The notes under the pieces were generated by a model, which saw only the letters and a list, made by a program, of their open reading frames with translations, did not search any database and was not told the origin of the DNA. 64,000 nt of DNA from Pseudonocardia oroxyli (GTDB lineage: Bacteria > Actinomycetota > Actinomycetes > Mycobacteriales > Pseudonocardiaceae). Positions within the stretch are counted from its first letter, which is position 1. Each line of letters begins with the position of its first letter. Below are positions 32,956 to 42,134 of the stretch, one piece after another. The stretch spans positions 62,001 through 126,000 of the forward strand of contig NZ_FNBE01000012.1 of the NCBI RefSeq assembly GCF_900102195.1, in the 5' to 3' direction. The translations under genes and the position numbers were made by a program.

Positions 32956-34926
32956 CTAGTCTTCCTTACCCTCGCCCAGACCCGTCTTGATCAGGTCCAT
33001 GACGCTGGAGTCGGCCAGGGTGGAGACGTCCCCGACCTCGCGGTTCTCCGCGACGTCCCGCAGCAGCCGCCGCATGATCTTGCCGGAGCGGGTCTTGGGC
33101 AGCTCGTCCACGACCATGATCTGGCGCGGCTTCGCGATCGGCCCGATCTCCTTGCTCACGTGGTTGCGGAGTGCGGCGATCGCGTCGGCGCCCTTCGCCT
33201 CGTCCTGGGCCACGTTGCCGCGCAGGATCACGAACGCGACGATCCCCTGGCCCGTGGTCGGGTCGGAGGCGCCGACGACCGCGGCCTCGGCCACCGTCGG
33301 GTGGCTGACCAGCGCGGACTCCACCTCGGTGGTGGAGATCCGGTGCCCGGAGACGTTCATCACGTCGTCCACGCGGCCGAGCAGCCAGATGGCGCCGTCG
33401 TCGTCGTACTTGGCGCCGTCACCGGCGAAGTAGTAGCCCTGCTCGGCGAAGCGGGACCAGTAGGTGTCCTTGTAGCGCTCCTCGTCGCCCCAGATGCCGC
33501 GCAGCATCGACGGCCAGGGCTTGTCGAGCACCAGGTAGCCGCCCTCGCCGTTGCCGACCGGGGTGCCGCCCTCGTCGACCACGGCGGCGCCGATCCCCGG
33601 CAGCCTGCGCATCGCCGAACCGGGCTTGGTGGCGGTGACCCCCGGCAGCGGCGAGATCATGATCGCCCCGGTCTCGGTCTGCCACCAGGTGTCCACGATG
33701 GGGCAGCGCTCGGCGCCGATGACCTCGCGGTACCACATCCAGGCCTCGGGGTTGATGGGCTCGCCCACCGAGCCGAGCACCTTCAGCGAAGAGAGGTCGT
33801 ACTTCTCCGGGATCTCCCGGCCCCACTTCATGAACGTGCGGATGAGCGTGGGGGCGGTGTAGTAGATCGTGACGCCGTACTTCTGCACGATCTCCCAGTG
33901 CCGGCCCTCGTGCGGGGTGTTCGGCGTGCCCTCGTACATCACCGAGGTGGCGCCGTTGGCCAGCGGGCCGTACACGATGTACGAGTGCCCGGTCACCCAG
34001 CCGATGTCCGCGGTGCACCAGTAGACGCTCTCGCCCGGCTTGTGGTCGAACACCACGTGGTGGGTGTACGCCGCCTGGGTCAGGTAGCCGCCCGAGGTGT
34101 GCAGGATGCCCTTCGGCTTCCCGGTGGTGCCCGAGGTGTAGAGGATGAACAGCGGGTTCTCGGCGTCGAACAGCTCGGGGGTGTGCTGGTCGGAGGCGGC
34201 GTCGACCACGTCGTGCCACCAGACGTCCCGGCCCTCGGTCCACGCGACGTCGGACTCGGTGCGCTTGACCACCAGCACGTGCTCGATGGTCGTGCCCTCG
34301 ACGGCCTCGTCGGTGTTCTCCTTCATCGGGGCGGGCTTGCCCCGGCGGAACTGGCCGTCGCTGGTGATCAGCAACTTGGCCTCGGCGTCCTCGATGCGGG
34401 CCTTCAACGCCCCCGGGGAGAACCCGCCGAACACCACGCTGTGCATCGCGCCCAGCCGCGCGCAGGCGAGCATGGAGAACACGGCCTCGGGGATCATCGG
34501 CAGCTGGATCGCCACCCGGTCCCCGGCCCGCACACCCAGCTCGGTCAGCGCGTTCGCCGTCTTCGAGACCTCGCGCTGCAGGTCGGCGTAGGTGATGGTG
34601 CGGGTGTCACCCGGCTCGCCCTCCCAGTGGAAGGCCACCCGGTCCCCGTTGCCCGCCTCGACGTGGCGGTCCACACAGTTGTAGGCGACGTTGAGCTTCC
34701 CGCCGACGAACCACTTCGCGAACGGCGGCTGCCAGTCGAGGACCTCGGTCCACCGCTCGCCCCACGACAGTCGCTCCGCCTGCTCGGCCCAGAAGGCCTC
34801 GCGATCGGTGTCCCCGCGCTCGTACCAGTCCGCCGTCGCGTTGGCCTGCGCCGCGAACTCTTCGCTCGGCGGGAAGCTGCGGCTCTCGGTGGACAGGTTG
34901 CTGAGCGTCGCTCCCGACTCGGCCAT
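32956..34926 (-). CDS. acsA: Acetate-CoA ligase (acetyl-CoA synthetase)
   Basis: 656 residues, full length for the family. Adenylation motifs: LYTSGTTGKPKGILHT, WWQTETGAIMISP, YFAGDGAKYDDDG, and the acetylatable Lys in PKTRSGKIMRRLLRDVA. It makes acetyl-CoA from acetate via acetyl-AMP. Probably regulated by lysine acetylation at the last motif, as in other species. It heads the minus-strand group acsA-arfB-holin. Confidence 0.97.
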   Translation of the reverse strand: MAESGATLSNLSTESRSFPPSEEFAAQANATADWYERGDTDREAFWAEQAERLSWGERWTEVLDWQPPFAKWFVGGKLNVAYNCVDRHVEAGNGDRVAFHWEGEPGDTRTITYADLQREVSKTANALTELGVRAGDRVAIQLPMIPEAVFSMLACARLGAMHSVVFGGFSPGALKARIEDAEAKLLITSDGQFRRGKPAPMKENTDEAVEGTTIEHVLVVKRTESDVAWTEGRDVWWHDVVDAASDQHTPELFDAENPLFILYTSGTTGKPKGILHTSGGYLTQAAYTHHVVFDHKPGESVYWCTADIGWVTGHSYIVYGPLANGATSVMYEGTPNTPHEGRHWEIVQKYGVTIYYTAPTLIRTFMKWGREIPEKYDLSSLKVLGSVGEPINPEAWMWYREVIGAERCPIVDTWWQTETGAIMISPLPGVTATKPGSAMRRLPGIGAAVVDEGGTPVGNGEGGYLVLDKPWPSMLRGIWGDEERYKDTYWSRFAEQGYYFAGDGAKYDDDGAIWLLGRVDDVMNVSGHRISTTEVESALVSHPTVAEAAVVGASDPTTGQGIVAFVILRGNVAQDEAKGADAIAALRNHVSKEIGPIAKPRQIMVVDELPKTRSGKIMRRLLRDVAENREVGDVSTLADSSVMDLIKTGLGEGKED

Positions 34927-35039
34927 GTCCTCGTGTCCTCCTCAGGCACCGGTGCTACTGGCCTCTGAACCTAGTGCTCCGCCACCGCGTATGCACCGTC
35001 AGTACGGAGAGGACGACCCCCGTGCGGCAGCATGGCGGG

Positions 35040-35765
35040 GTGCCGGATCCCCTCGCCCCGCTCCTGGACCTCCCCGGCGTCGCCGACGCGGTCGCCGCCG
35101 CCCGAGACGCCCTCGTCCCGGTGCACAACCACACGGTCAACCGCCGGGGCTGGCCCGCGACCGCCGCGGAGGCCGCGCTGCGGGCCGCCCGCGCGTCGGC
35201 CGCGCTGGAGGGCGCGCCGCTCACCCCCGCGCGGGAGGAGCACGTCACGCACCCCGTGCTCGCGGGGGCGGTGCGGGTGGCGGACGAGGCCGGGAAGCTG
35301 CTGGCCACGTGGAAGGGGGCGCCGCTGCAGGCGCTGGCCCGGCTGCACGTCCTGGCCGCCACCGACCTCGTCGAGGACTCGTCCGTGCTCGGCCGCCCCC
35401 GGGACGGTGCCTCGGCCCGACTCGGCCTGCTCGCCGACATGGTCACCGGCGGCACGGCGGTGCCCGCGCCGGTGCTGGTCGCGGTGGTGCACGGCGAGCT
35501 GCTCGCCCTGCGCCCCTTCGGCACCGCCGACGGCGTGGTGGCCCGCGCGGCGGCGCGGCTCACCGCCGTCGCGACCGGCCTGGACCCGAAGTCGCTGGCC
35601 GTCCCCGAGGTCGGCCACCTGCGGCGGGCCGCGGAGTACCGGGCCGCCGCGGTCGCGTTCGCGACGGGCGCGCCGGACGGACTGCGCGAATGGATCGTGC
35701 ACGTGTGCGCGGCGTGGGAGACCGGGGCCCGCGAGGGGATGGGGATCGCCGAGGCCCAGGCCTGA
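35040..35765 (+). CDS. Degenerate Fic-like protein
   Basis: 241 residues from GTG 35040. N-terminal NHTVNRRGWPATAAEAALRAARASAALEG resembles the inhibitory-helix region of Fic proteins (S-x-A-x-E/N-G). The segment LRPFGTADGVVARAAARL aligns with the Fic core HPFxxGNGRxxR, but the catalytic His is Arg and GNGR is lost, so AMP transfer is unlikely. It is usual in actinobacteria next to acs and the Tad/Ssd cluster, often labelled 'oxidoreductase'. Function unknown. Confidence 0.55.
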   Translation: MPDPLAPLLDLPGVADAVAAARDALVPVHNHTVNRRGWPATAAEAALRAARASAALEGAPLTPAREEHVTHPVLAGAVRVADEAGKLLATWKGAPLQALARLHVLAATDLVEDSSVLGRPRDGASARLGLLADMVTGGTAVPAPVLVAVVHGELLALRPFGTADGVVARAAARLTAVATGLDPKSLAVPEVGHLRRAAEYRAAAVAFATGAPDGLREWIVHVCAAWETGAREGMGIAEAQA

Positions 35766-35786
35766 ACGCCGGCCGGACGCGAGAAA

Positions 35787-35822
35787 CGGGCGGTGCCCCG
35801 TCTGCAGTGGGGGCACCGCCCG
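35787..35822 (+). terminator. Strong intrinsic terminator
   Basis: CGGGCGGTGCCCC (35787-35799) pairs with GGGGCACCGCCCG (35810-35822) around a 10-nt loop, shortly after the Fic-like gene's stop. No U-tract, as is common in this phylum. Confidence 0.75.
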
Positions 35823-36146
35823 TCTCGCGCGACCCTCCGGGGTCCAGGCGTGCACTACGTGTCGTGATCCGGCCTCGGCGTCCGGCGTCCCGGTCCGCAG
35901 GCCCACGACGACATGCCTCCCGCGGCGTGCTGTGCGTGGAGTGCCCGGCGATCGCGCACGGAGCTCTGGGAGGGGGAGCCGGGTGCTTCTCCACCGCACC
36001 GACCCTGGCCTTCCGGAGGTCCGTGAGACCATTCGTACTCCGTGACCGGGGCCACAGCAAGGGGGTCGGTCAGGTGCACCGGTTCAGCTGCGGAGGGTGT
36101 CGATCACCGAGCCGGAATGGACCCGTCCGGCGGTCGCGCAGTGATC
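35823..36146. other. Gene-free stretch between convergent genes
   Basis: 324 bp. No frame here has family-like sequence. Local G+C dips and reading frames are short or low-complexity. I see no repeat or RNA gene. Confidence 0.55.
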
Positions 36147-36974
36147 TCACCTGCGGAAACGTAGCCACGCTGCGGTGCAGGCCACGGCGACCCCCACCAG
36201 CGCCCCCGCGACGAGGGGCGAGCGCCCGGTCAACCGGGTGCGCAGCGAGATCGGCGCGGTGAACGTCCGCACGGGCCACCCGCGGGCGTGGGCCATCGCG
36301 CGCAAGGCCTTGTCCGGGTTGACCGCCGTCGGGTGCCCCACGGCGGCGAGCAACGGCTCGTCGGTGATCGAGTCCGAGTACGCGGAGCAGTCCGCGAGGG
36401 AGTAGCCGCGGTCGGCGGCGATGCGCCGCGCCACCACCGCCTTCTCCTCGCCGTAACAGTAGAACTCGATCTCCCCGGTGTAGCGGCCGCCGCGGGCCTC
36501 CATCCGGGTCGCGACGCAGCGGTCCGCGCCCACCATCGCCGCGATCGGCTCCACCACCTCGAGCCCCGACGCGCTCAGCACGACGATCTCGTCGCCCCGC
36601 GCGCGGTGCTCCGCGATCAGCGCCGCCGCCTCGGCGTAGATCATCGGCTCGACGATCTCGTGCAGCGTCTCCGCCACGATCGACCGCACCTGCGCCACGT
36701 CCCATCCCGCCGCCAGCGCGGTGATCCGCCTGCGGAGCAGGTCCATGGTGTCCGCGTCGGCGCCGGCGAGCAGCAGGAGCAACTGCGCGTAACCGCTGCG
36801 CAGCACCGCGCGGCGGGTGATCAGGCCCTCGCGGCGGAACGGGCGGGAGAACGCGAGCGCGCTCGACCCCGCGATGATCGTCTTGTCGAGGTCGAAGAAC
36901 GCGGCGGCGCGCGGCGACCCGGGAACCGCTCCGTCGCCGGGGAGACGGTCGGGCGGGGCGGACGGTCCGGGCAC
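36147..36974 (-). CDS. HAD-IB family phosphatase with C-terminal membrane helix
   Basis: 275 residues from GTG 36974. HAD motif I FFDLDKTIIAGSS, motif II VVLSASGLEVV, motif III and IV region DSITDEPLLAAVG. It is of the SerB/HAD-IB type (TIGR01490-like), with a C-terminal hydrophobic helix (LVAGALVGVAVACTAAWL) that likely anchors it. Neighbours of ssd in Actinobacteria often include this gene. Substrate unknown, perhaps a lipid or phosphoserine-like ester. Confidence 0.88.
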   Translation of the reverse strand: MPGPSAPPDRLPGDGAVPGSPRAAAFFDLDKTIIAGSSALAFSRPFRREGLITRRAVLRSGYAQLLLLLAGADADTMDLLRRRITALAAGWDVAQVRSIVAETLHEIVEPMIYAEAAALIAEHRARGDEIVVLSASGLEVVEPIAAMVGADRCVATRMEARGGRYTGEIEFYCYGEEKAVVARRIAADRGYSLADCSAYSDSITDEPLLAAVGHPTAVNPDKALRAMAHARGWPVRTFTAPISLRTRLTGRSPLVAGALVGVAVACTAAWLRFRR

Positions 36975-37014
36975 GGGACGAGCCTGCCAGACCGGCACCC
37001 GACCCCGGAGAAGG

Positions 37015-37050
37015 GACGGCCCTCGCCAGGGGGGATTGGCGAGGGCCGTC
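37015..37050. terminator. Perfect 14-bp hairpin upstream of the HAD gene
   Basis: GACGGCCCTCGCCA (37015-37028), 8-nt loop, TGGCGAGGGCCGTC (37037-37050). It lies 41 bp upstream of the HAD start codon and far from any gene end, so it could be an attenuator in the HAD leader as well as a terminator. Confidence 0.6.
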
Positions 37051-37594
37051 AGGCGGTTCAGCCCCGGGGGGTCGGACTGAACCCGGGCCGGGGCAGGCGA
37101 AAACGCACACCCGAGCCGACTCAACTGTAACCGCAAGTCCGCCACACCACCACGTCTCCACGTCAGGTGTTCGCCGGGCGGTCGCTGCGGTGTGCGGCGG
37201 CCGGCGGGCGGCCGCGACCACGCCCTCGTACAGCCCGTACACCCGCGGCGGTGATCACGCACCGCGACCGGATCGGCACGGCGCGGAGGCAGCGGCACGG
37301 CCGTCGCCCGCCCTCGTGCCCGCGCGCGATTCGGGGACCCTCGATCTTCATTCTGCCCGGCCGGACCGACGCCGGCGGCGCGAACGGCGTCGCGACGGGG
37401 CATCCATCCACAGGCGGGGTCGGCCATCCACAGGTTCGCGGTTCGTCGTCCGGAAGCGCCGCGGAGGCCGCAGGCTCGACGTCGCCACGGCACCGACCGG
37501 GGTCGTGGCGGGTGGGCGCGGGGCCGCACGGGGTCCCGCGGCCGAGTCGGTTCGCGGCCGGATGGGTCGCGGACGCCGAGTGGAGGAGGCCCGG
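37051..37594. other. Intergenic region before the pilus operon
   Basis: 544 bp between the HAD gene leader and ssd. No convincing gene. It contains a duplicated CCATCCACAGG (near 37403 and 37428). Plausible location of the promoter for the ssd-tad operon. Confidence 0.5.
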
Positions 37595-38677
37595 ATGAGC
37601 GAGCGGACCCTGCTGATGGTGGAGGACCCCGACCTGCTCGACGCGGTGCTGCGGATCGCGGCGGCCGCGGGGTGCGAGGTGCATCGGAGCCCGGACCCGG
37701 CCGAGGCGCGCCCGTACTGGTCGCGGGCGCCGTTCGTCGTGCTGGACGAGGGGTCGGCGGCGCGGTGTCTGCGGGCCGGGTTGCCCCGGCGCGCCGACCT
37801 GGTGCTCGTCGGGTTCGGGTCGGCGTCGATGGAGGCCCTCCACAGCGCCGTGGCGCTCGGCGCGGAACAGGCGCTCGAGCTGCCCGCCGCCGAGGAGCAT
37901 CTGCTCTCGCGGCTGGCGGCCGCCGTCGAACGCGGCGGCTCCCCGGGCCGGGCGGGGCGGGTGCTGGCGGTCGTGGGCGGGCGGGGTGGGGCGGGTGCCT
38001 CGGTCCTCGCGGCAGCGCTCGCGGTGGTCGCGGCCCGGTCCGGGGAGCGCACCCTGCTCGTGGACTGCGATCCGCTCGGTGGGGGATTGGACCTGGTCCT
38101 GGGGGCCGAGGAGGTCACCGGCCTGCGATGGCCGGACCTGCGGATCGCGGACGGCCGGGTCGCCGCCTCGGCCCTGCACGCCGCGCTGCCCGCGCCCGCG
38201 GTCGGCCGCTCCGGCGAGCTCGGGGTGCTCTCCTGCGGGCGCGAGCCGTCGGGTCCGTCGGCGGCCGCGGTCACCGCCGTGGTCGAGGCGGGTCGCCAGG
38301 CGGGCGAGACCGTGGTCTGCGACCTGCCGCGCTATCCGACCGATCCCGCGCTGGCCGCCCTGGAGCTGGCCGACCGGGTGTTGTTGGTCGTGCCGGCGGA
38401 CGTCCGGTCGTGTGCGGCCGCGGGGCGGGTGGCAGCCGTCCTCGCGGAGCAGACCCGCGAGGTCGGCCTCGTCGTGCGCGGGCCCTCCCCGGGCGGGCTC
38501 ACCCCGGCGGACGTCGCGGAGGCACTGGACCTGCCCCTGGTGGCCGAGATGGCCCCGGACAGGGGGATCGCGCGGGCCCTCGAGCAGGGCGTCCCGCCCG
38601 GACGGCGCCGGGGGCCGCTGGCGAGCGCGGCCCGCGCGATACTCGACCCGGGCCCGGCACTGCGGAGCGTGTCGTGA
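37595..38677 (+). CDS. ssd: Septum site-determining protein Ssd (CpaE/MinD-like)
   Basis: 360 residues from ATG 37595, behind GGAGGAGG. An N-terminal receiver-like region without the phosphorylation Asp set is followed by a deviant Walker P-loop (VVGGRGGAGASVLAAAL) and the MinD-type segments LLVDCDPLGGGLDLVLG and VVCDLPRYP. In mycobacteria Ssd affects septum placement; in pilus loci CpaE-like proteins localise the machine. The first gene of the Tad operon, overlapping tadA by 4 nt. Confidence 0.88.
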   Translation: MSERTLLMVEDPDLLDAVLRIAAAAGCEVHRSPDPAEARPYWSRAPFVVLDEGSAARCLRAGLPRRADLVLVGFGSASMEALHSAVALGAEQALELPAAEEHLLSRLAAAVERGGSPGRAGRVLAVVGGRGGAGASVLAAALAVVAARSGERTLLVDCDPLGGGLDLVLGAEEVTGLRWPDLRIADGRVAASALHAALPAPAVGRSGELGVLSCGREPSGPSAAAVTAVVEAGRQAGETVVCDLPRYPTDPALAALELADRVLLVVPADVRSCAAAGRVAAVLAEQTREVGLVVRGPSPGGLTPADVAEALDLPLVAEMAPDRGIARALEQGVPPGRRRGPLASAARAILDPGPALRSVS

Positions 38678-40011
38678 GCGAGCTCGCCGAGCGGATCCGG
38701 TCCCGGCTCGCCGAGGAGGGTCGGGAACCGACCCCGGCGGCGGTCGCGGCGGCCTTCCGGGCGGAGTCGGGCGGGGTCGCGTCGGACCAGGACGTCCTGG
38801 TCGCCCTGCGTTCCCTGCGCGAGGAGCTGGTGGGCGCCGGCCCCCTCGAACCGCTGCTGCGCGACCCGGACACCACTGACGTCCTCGTGTTCGGCGGCGG
38901 CACCGTGATGGTCGACCGCGGAGCCGGTCTGGAGCGCTCCCCGGTCCGTCTGGACGGCGAGGCCGCGGTGCGCAGGCTCGCCCAGCGCCTCGCCCAGGCC
39001 GCCGGGCGCAGGCTGGACGACGCGAGCCCCTCGGTCGACGGGTTCCTCGCCGGCGCGCTCGACGGGTCCGGTGGGACCCGGGTGCACGCCGTGCTCGCAC
39101 CCGTCGCCCCGGACGGCACCTGTCTGTCCCTGCGCGTGCTGCGCCCCGCGGCGCACGATCTCGCCGCCCTGCGCCGGTCGGGCACCCTGGCGGGCCCCAC
39201 CGGGGACGTGGTGCAGGCGATCGTGGCGGCCCGCCTCGCGGTGCTGGTGTCCGGCGGCACCGGGTCGGGCAAGACCACCCTGCTGGCCGCGCTGCTGGGC
39301 GAGGTCGACCCCGCCGAGCGCATCCTCACCGTCGAGGACGCCCAGGAGCTGCAACCCCGCCACCCCCAGGTGGTCCGGCTGGTGGCGCGGCCGCCGAACA
39401 TCGAGGGGGCGGGCGGGGTGTCCCTGCGGGACCTGGTGCGCCAGGCGCTGCGGATGCGCCCGGACCGGCTCGTGGTCGGTGAGGTCCGCGGCGGCGAGGT
39501 CTGCGATCTGCTGTCCGCCCTGAACACGGGACACGACGGCGGCGCCGGGACCGTCCACGCCAACTCCGCCCGCGAGGTCCCGGCCCGCATGGAGGCGCTG
39601 GCCGCGGTGGGTGGCATGGACCGGGCCGCGCTGCACAGCCAGCTGGCGGCGGCGGTCCAGGTGGTCCTGCACATGCACCGTGGGCCAGGGGGCCGGGTGC
39701 TCGCGGCCGTCGGGGTCCTGGAGCGGGCACCGTCCGGCGAGGTGCGGGTGGCCCCGGTCTGGGAGCACCGGACCGGCTGGACCGCCGACCGGCCGCGACT
39801 CGACGCGCTGCTCCGCGAACGGGGTGTGCAGCCACCGTGGACGGGGCGGGCCGTGGCGGCCGGCGCGCGGGTCGCCCGGTCGGGCGGGGTCGTCGAGCGG
39901 GTCGGGCACCGCGTCGAGGGTGCTCACGGACGGGGCGGGACGGGCCCGGCCGGTGTCCGACCAGTCGCCTTCCACCTGCGGCTCCCCGCCTCCGCGCGGA
40001 GCGGGTCGTGA
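38674..40011 (+). CDS. tadA: TadA/CpaF-type pilus assembly ATPase
   Basis: 445 residues from GTG 38674. Type II/IV secretion ATPase: Walker A SGGTGSGKTTLL, Asp box ILTVEDAQEL, Walker B RPDRLVVGEVRGGE, His box TGHDGGAGTVHANS. The N-terminal domain carries DVLVFGGGTVMVDR. It powers assembly of Flp/Tad-type pili. The C-terminal ~90 residues are low-complexity. Confidence 0.94.
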   Translation: MSELAERIRSRLAEEGREPTPAAVAAAFRAESGGVASDQDVLVALRSLREELVGAGPLEPLLRDPDTTDVLVFGGGTVMVDRGAGLERSPVRLDGEAAVRRLAQRLAQAAGRRLDDASPSVDGFLAGALDGSGGTRVHAVLAPVAPDGTCLSLRVLRPAAHDLAALRRSGTLAGPTGDVVQAIVAARLAVLVSGGTGSGKTTLLAALLGEVDPAERILTVEDAQELQPRHPQVVRLVARPPNIEGAGGVSLRDLVRQALRMRPDRLVVGEVRGGEVCDLLSALNTGHDGGAGTVHANSAREVPARMEALAAVGGMDRAALHSQLAAAVQVVLHMHRGPGGRVLAAVGVLERAPSGEVRVAPVWEHRTGWTADRPRLDALLRERGVQPPWTGRAVAAGARVARSGGVVERVGHRVEGAHGRGGTGPAGVRPVAFHLRLPASARSGS

Positions 40012-40823
40012 GCGCCGCCGGACCGGGCTGGGCGGTGTGCGCCGCCGTGGCGGCGGGCCTGCTGATCGCACCCGGCCCGCCGGCGCGGCAGCGGCTCGGG
40101 ACCGTCCGGCCCGAGGTGGCGCGCCGGTTGCCGGTGCCACCCGCTCCCCTCGCCGTGGCGCTGCTCGGAGCCGTGCTCGGCGGGTTGGCGTGTGGGGTGG
40201 CGGGGAGCCTGGCGGGCGGCCTGGTGGCGACGACGATCCGCAGGCGGCGGGCCCGGTCGCGAGACCGGTCCCGCGCCGGGGCCGAGGCCGCCGAGCTCGC
40301 CGAGTCCCTGGCCCGGATCATCGAGGAGCTCCGTACGGGCGCGCACCCCGCCGCGGCCCTGCAGGGCGTGCGCTCCGACGGCGCCCTCGCCGACCGCACG
40401 CTCGGCCCCGCCGCCGCGGCCGCCCGCCTGGGAGACGACGTGCCGGCCGCGCTGGTCCGCACCGCCGCCCGCGGTCCGGCGGCGGTCCGCGCCGAGCTGC
40501 AGCGGATCGCGGCGGCGTGGTCGTTGAGCGACCGGCACGGCGCACCGCTGGCCGACCTGCTCGACGGGGTGCTCACCGACCTGCGGTGGCGGCTCGCCTT
40601 CGCCGCGCGCACCCACGCCCGTTCCGCGGGTCCACGGGCCACCGCGGCCGTGCTCACCGCGCTGCCCGTGCTCGGTCTGGGGCTCGGCCATCTGCTGGGG
40701 GCCGACCCGCTGGGCGTGCTGCGGTCCGGGATCCTCGGCCAGGCGCTGCTCCTGGTCGGTACCGGCCTGGTGTGGGCGGGTCTGAGCTGGAGCGACCGGC
40801 TCACCACGGGGGCGGCGCCGTGA
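40008..40823 (+). CDS. tadB: TadB-like inner-membrane assembly protein
   Basis: 271 residues from GTG 40008, overlapping tadA. N-terminal hydrophobic helices, then a type II secretion F-like cytosolic helical domain (LAESLARIIEELRTGAHPAAALQ), and C-terminal helices (AAVLTALPVLGLGLGHLLG, ILGQALLLVGTGLVWAGLS). Platform protein of the pilus machine. Confidence 0.85.
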   Translation: MSAAGPGWAVCAAVAAGLLIAPGPPARQRLGTVRPEVARRLPVPPAPLAVALLGAVLGGLACGVAGSLAGGLVATTIRRRRARSRDRSRAGAEAAELAESLARIIEELRTGAHPAAALQGVRSDGALADRTLGPAAAAARLGDDVPAALVRTAARGPAAVRAELQRIAAAWSLSDRHGAPLADLLDGVLTDLRWRLAFAARTHARSAGPRATAAVLTALPVLGLGLGHLLGADPLGVLRSGILGQALLLVGTGLVWAGLSWSDRLTTGAAP

Positions 40824-40875
40824 CCGCCCGGACGGCTCGCAGCCGGTGGTCCGGGTCGATGCGGCGGTGCGCGCG

Positions 40876-41637
40876 ATGAGCGCGGGCCCCGGTCTCGTGG
40901 CGGCGTGTGCCCTCGTGGCGCTGGCGGTGGCCGTCGCGGGCGACGGTGCCGCCCGGCCCCGGCTGCGCGGCCTGCGCCCGCCGGTCGAGTCCGCGGACCC
41001 GGGATCGGGCGTGGGCGGGCGGTCGCGCTTGCCGGTCGTCGCCGGTGTCGGGGTCGCCGGGATCGTCTGGGTCCTGGCCGGTGGGCCCGCGGGTGGGCCG
41101 ACCGCGGTCCTCGCGGCCGTACTCCTCGGAGGTCTGCTGCCGCCGGGGGTCTCCACCGCGTTCCGCCGACTCGGGACCCGGGCGGCGGGTCGTGTCGACG
41201 CCGGCGGGCTGGCCGCGGGCTGGGAGCTGCTCGCGACCTGTCTCGACGCCGGGCTCCCGGTCCCGACGGCCGTCCAGGTGGCGGCGGAGCGGATCGACGG
41301 GCCCACGGCGGTCGCCCTGCGGCGGGTGGCCGGGCTCCTGGAGCTGGGCTCGCCTGGCGAGCAGGCCTGGGCCGCTGCCGCGGAGCTCCCGCAGCTGGCC
41401 GCCTTCGGTCGGGCCGCGCGCCGCTCGGCGGACACCGGAACCGGGCTCGCCCGGGTCGCCCGCGGCGAGGCCGCCCGCTTGCGGGACGGGCTGGCGGACG
41501 CGGCCGAGGCCCGGGCGGAACGCGCCGCGGTGCTGGTCGCCGCACCGCTCGGGCTCTGTTTCCTGCCCGCGTTCCTGGCGCTCGGGATCGCCCCGGTCGT
41601 CCTCGGTCTGGCCGGTGAGGCCTTGAGCCGATGGTGA
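40876..41637 (+). CDS. tadC: TadC-like inner-membrane assembly protein
   Basis: 253 residues if ATG 40876 is used. GTG 40846 in frame would add 10. T2SF-like: VDAGGLAAGWELLATCLDAGLPVPTAVQVAA and, at the C terminus, AAVLVAAPLGLCFLPAFLALGIAPVVLGLAG. Partner of TadB. Confidence 0.82.
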   Translation: MSAGPGLVAACALVALAVAVAGDGAARPRLRGLRPPVESADPGSGVGGRSRLPVVAGVGVAGIVWVLAGGPAGGPTAVLAAVLLGGLLPPGVSTAFRRLGTRAAGRVDAGGLAAGWELLATCLDAGLPVPTAVQVAAERIDGPTAVALRRVAGLLELGSPGEQAWAAAAELPQLAAFGRAARRSADTGTGLARVARGEAARLRDGLADAAEARAERAAVLVAAPLGLCFLPAFLALGIAPVVLGLAGEALSRW

Positions 41638-41714
41638 CCCCACCCGCCCGATCACCCCCCCCCCGGGGAGCGCCCGCTCCCCGGATCCGAACCCCATTCC
41701 CCAGGAGGAACCCC

Positions 41715-42134
41715 ATGACCGCCACCGTTCTCGTCGACCCCGGCCCCGAGCGTTCGCGCGGCCCGCGCAGCCGAGCCCTGCGCACCTGCCCGAACCCGCC
41801 CGCCCAGACCGACCAGCGCACCGGACGGGCCCCGCGCGATCCCGAGACCACCCCACCCGACCCCGGGCCGCGCGCGGCACCCGACAGCCCGCCGGGCCGG
41901 CGAGCCACCCCGGCCCACCTGCTCGCCGCGCTCCTCGGCCCGCTGGCCGCGTGGGCGCGGGCGCTGGCCGACCGTGCCAGGCGGGACGACCGCGGAATGT
42001 CCACGGTGGAGTACGCGATCGGCACGCTCGCCGCGGCGGCGTTCGCCGCGGTGCTCTACACGGTGGTCAGCGGCGAGTCGGTGGTGACGGCGCTGACCGG
42101 GCTGGTCGAGCGCGCACTGCAGGTCACGTTCTGA
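41715..42134 (+). CDS. DUF4244 pilin-like protein with long N-terminal extension
   Basis: 139 residues from ATG 41715, behind AGGAGGAA. The C-terminal ~45 residues are the Flp-pilin-like core DRGMSTVEYAIGTLAAAAFAAVLYTVV (here quoted in parts: RGMSTVEYAIGT at ~97). The conserved Glu at +5 follows the processing site. The preceding ~90 residues are Pro/Arg-rich and unusually long for the family, where ~30 is usual. Likely the major or minor pilin. Confidence 0.82.
   Translation: MTATVLVDPGPERSRGPRSRALRTCPNPPAQTDQRTGRAPRDPETTPPDPGPRAAPDSPPGRRATPAHLLAALLGPLAAWARALADRARRDDRGMSTVEYAIGTLAAAAFAAVLYTVVSGESVVTALTGLVERALQVTF

Noticed and set aside
37163..39100. Long minus-strand ORF opposite ssd/tadA
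   Set aside because: Arg/Pro-rich low-complexity translation without family features; it is the shadow of well-supported plus-strand genes.
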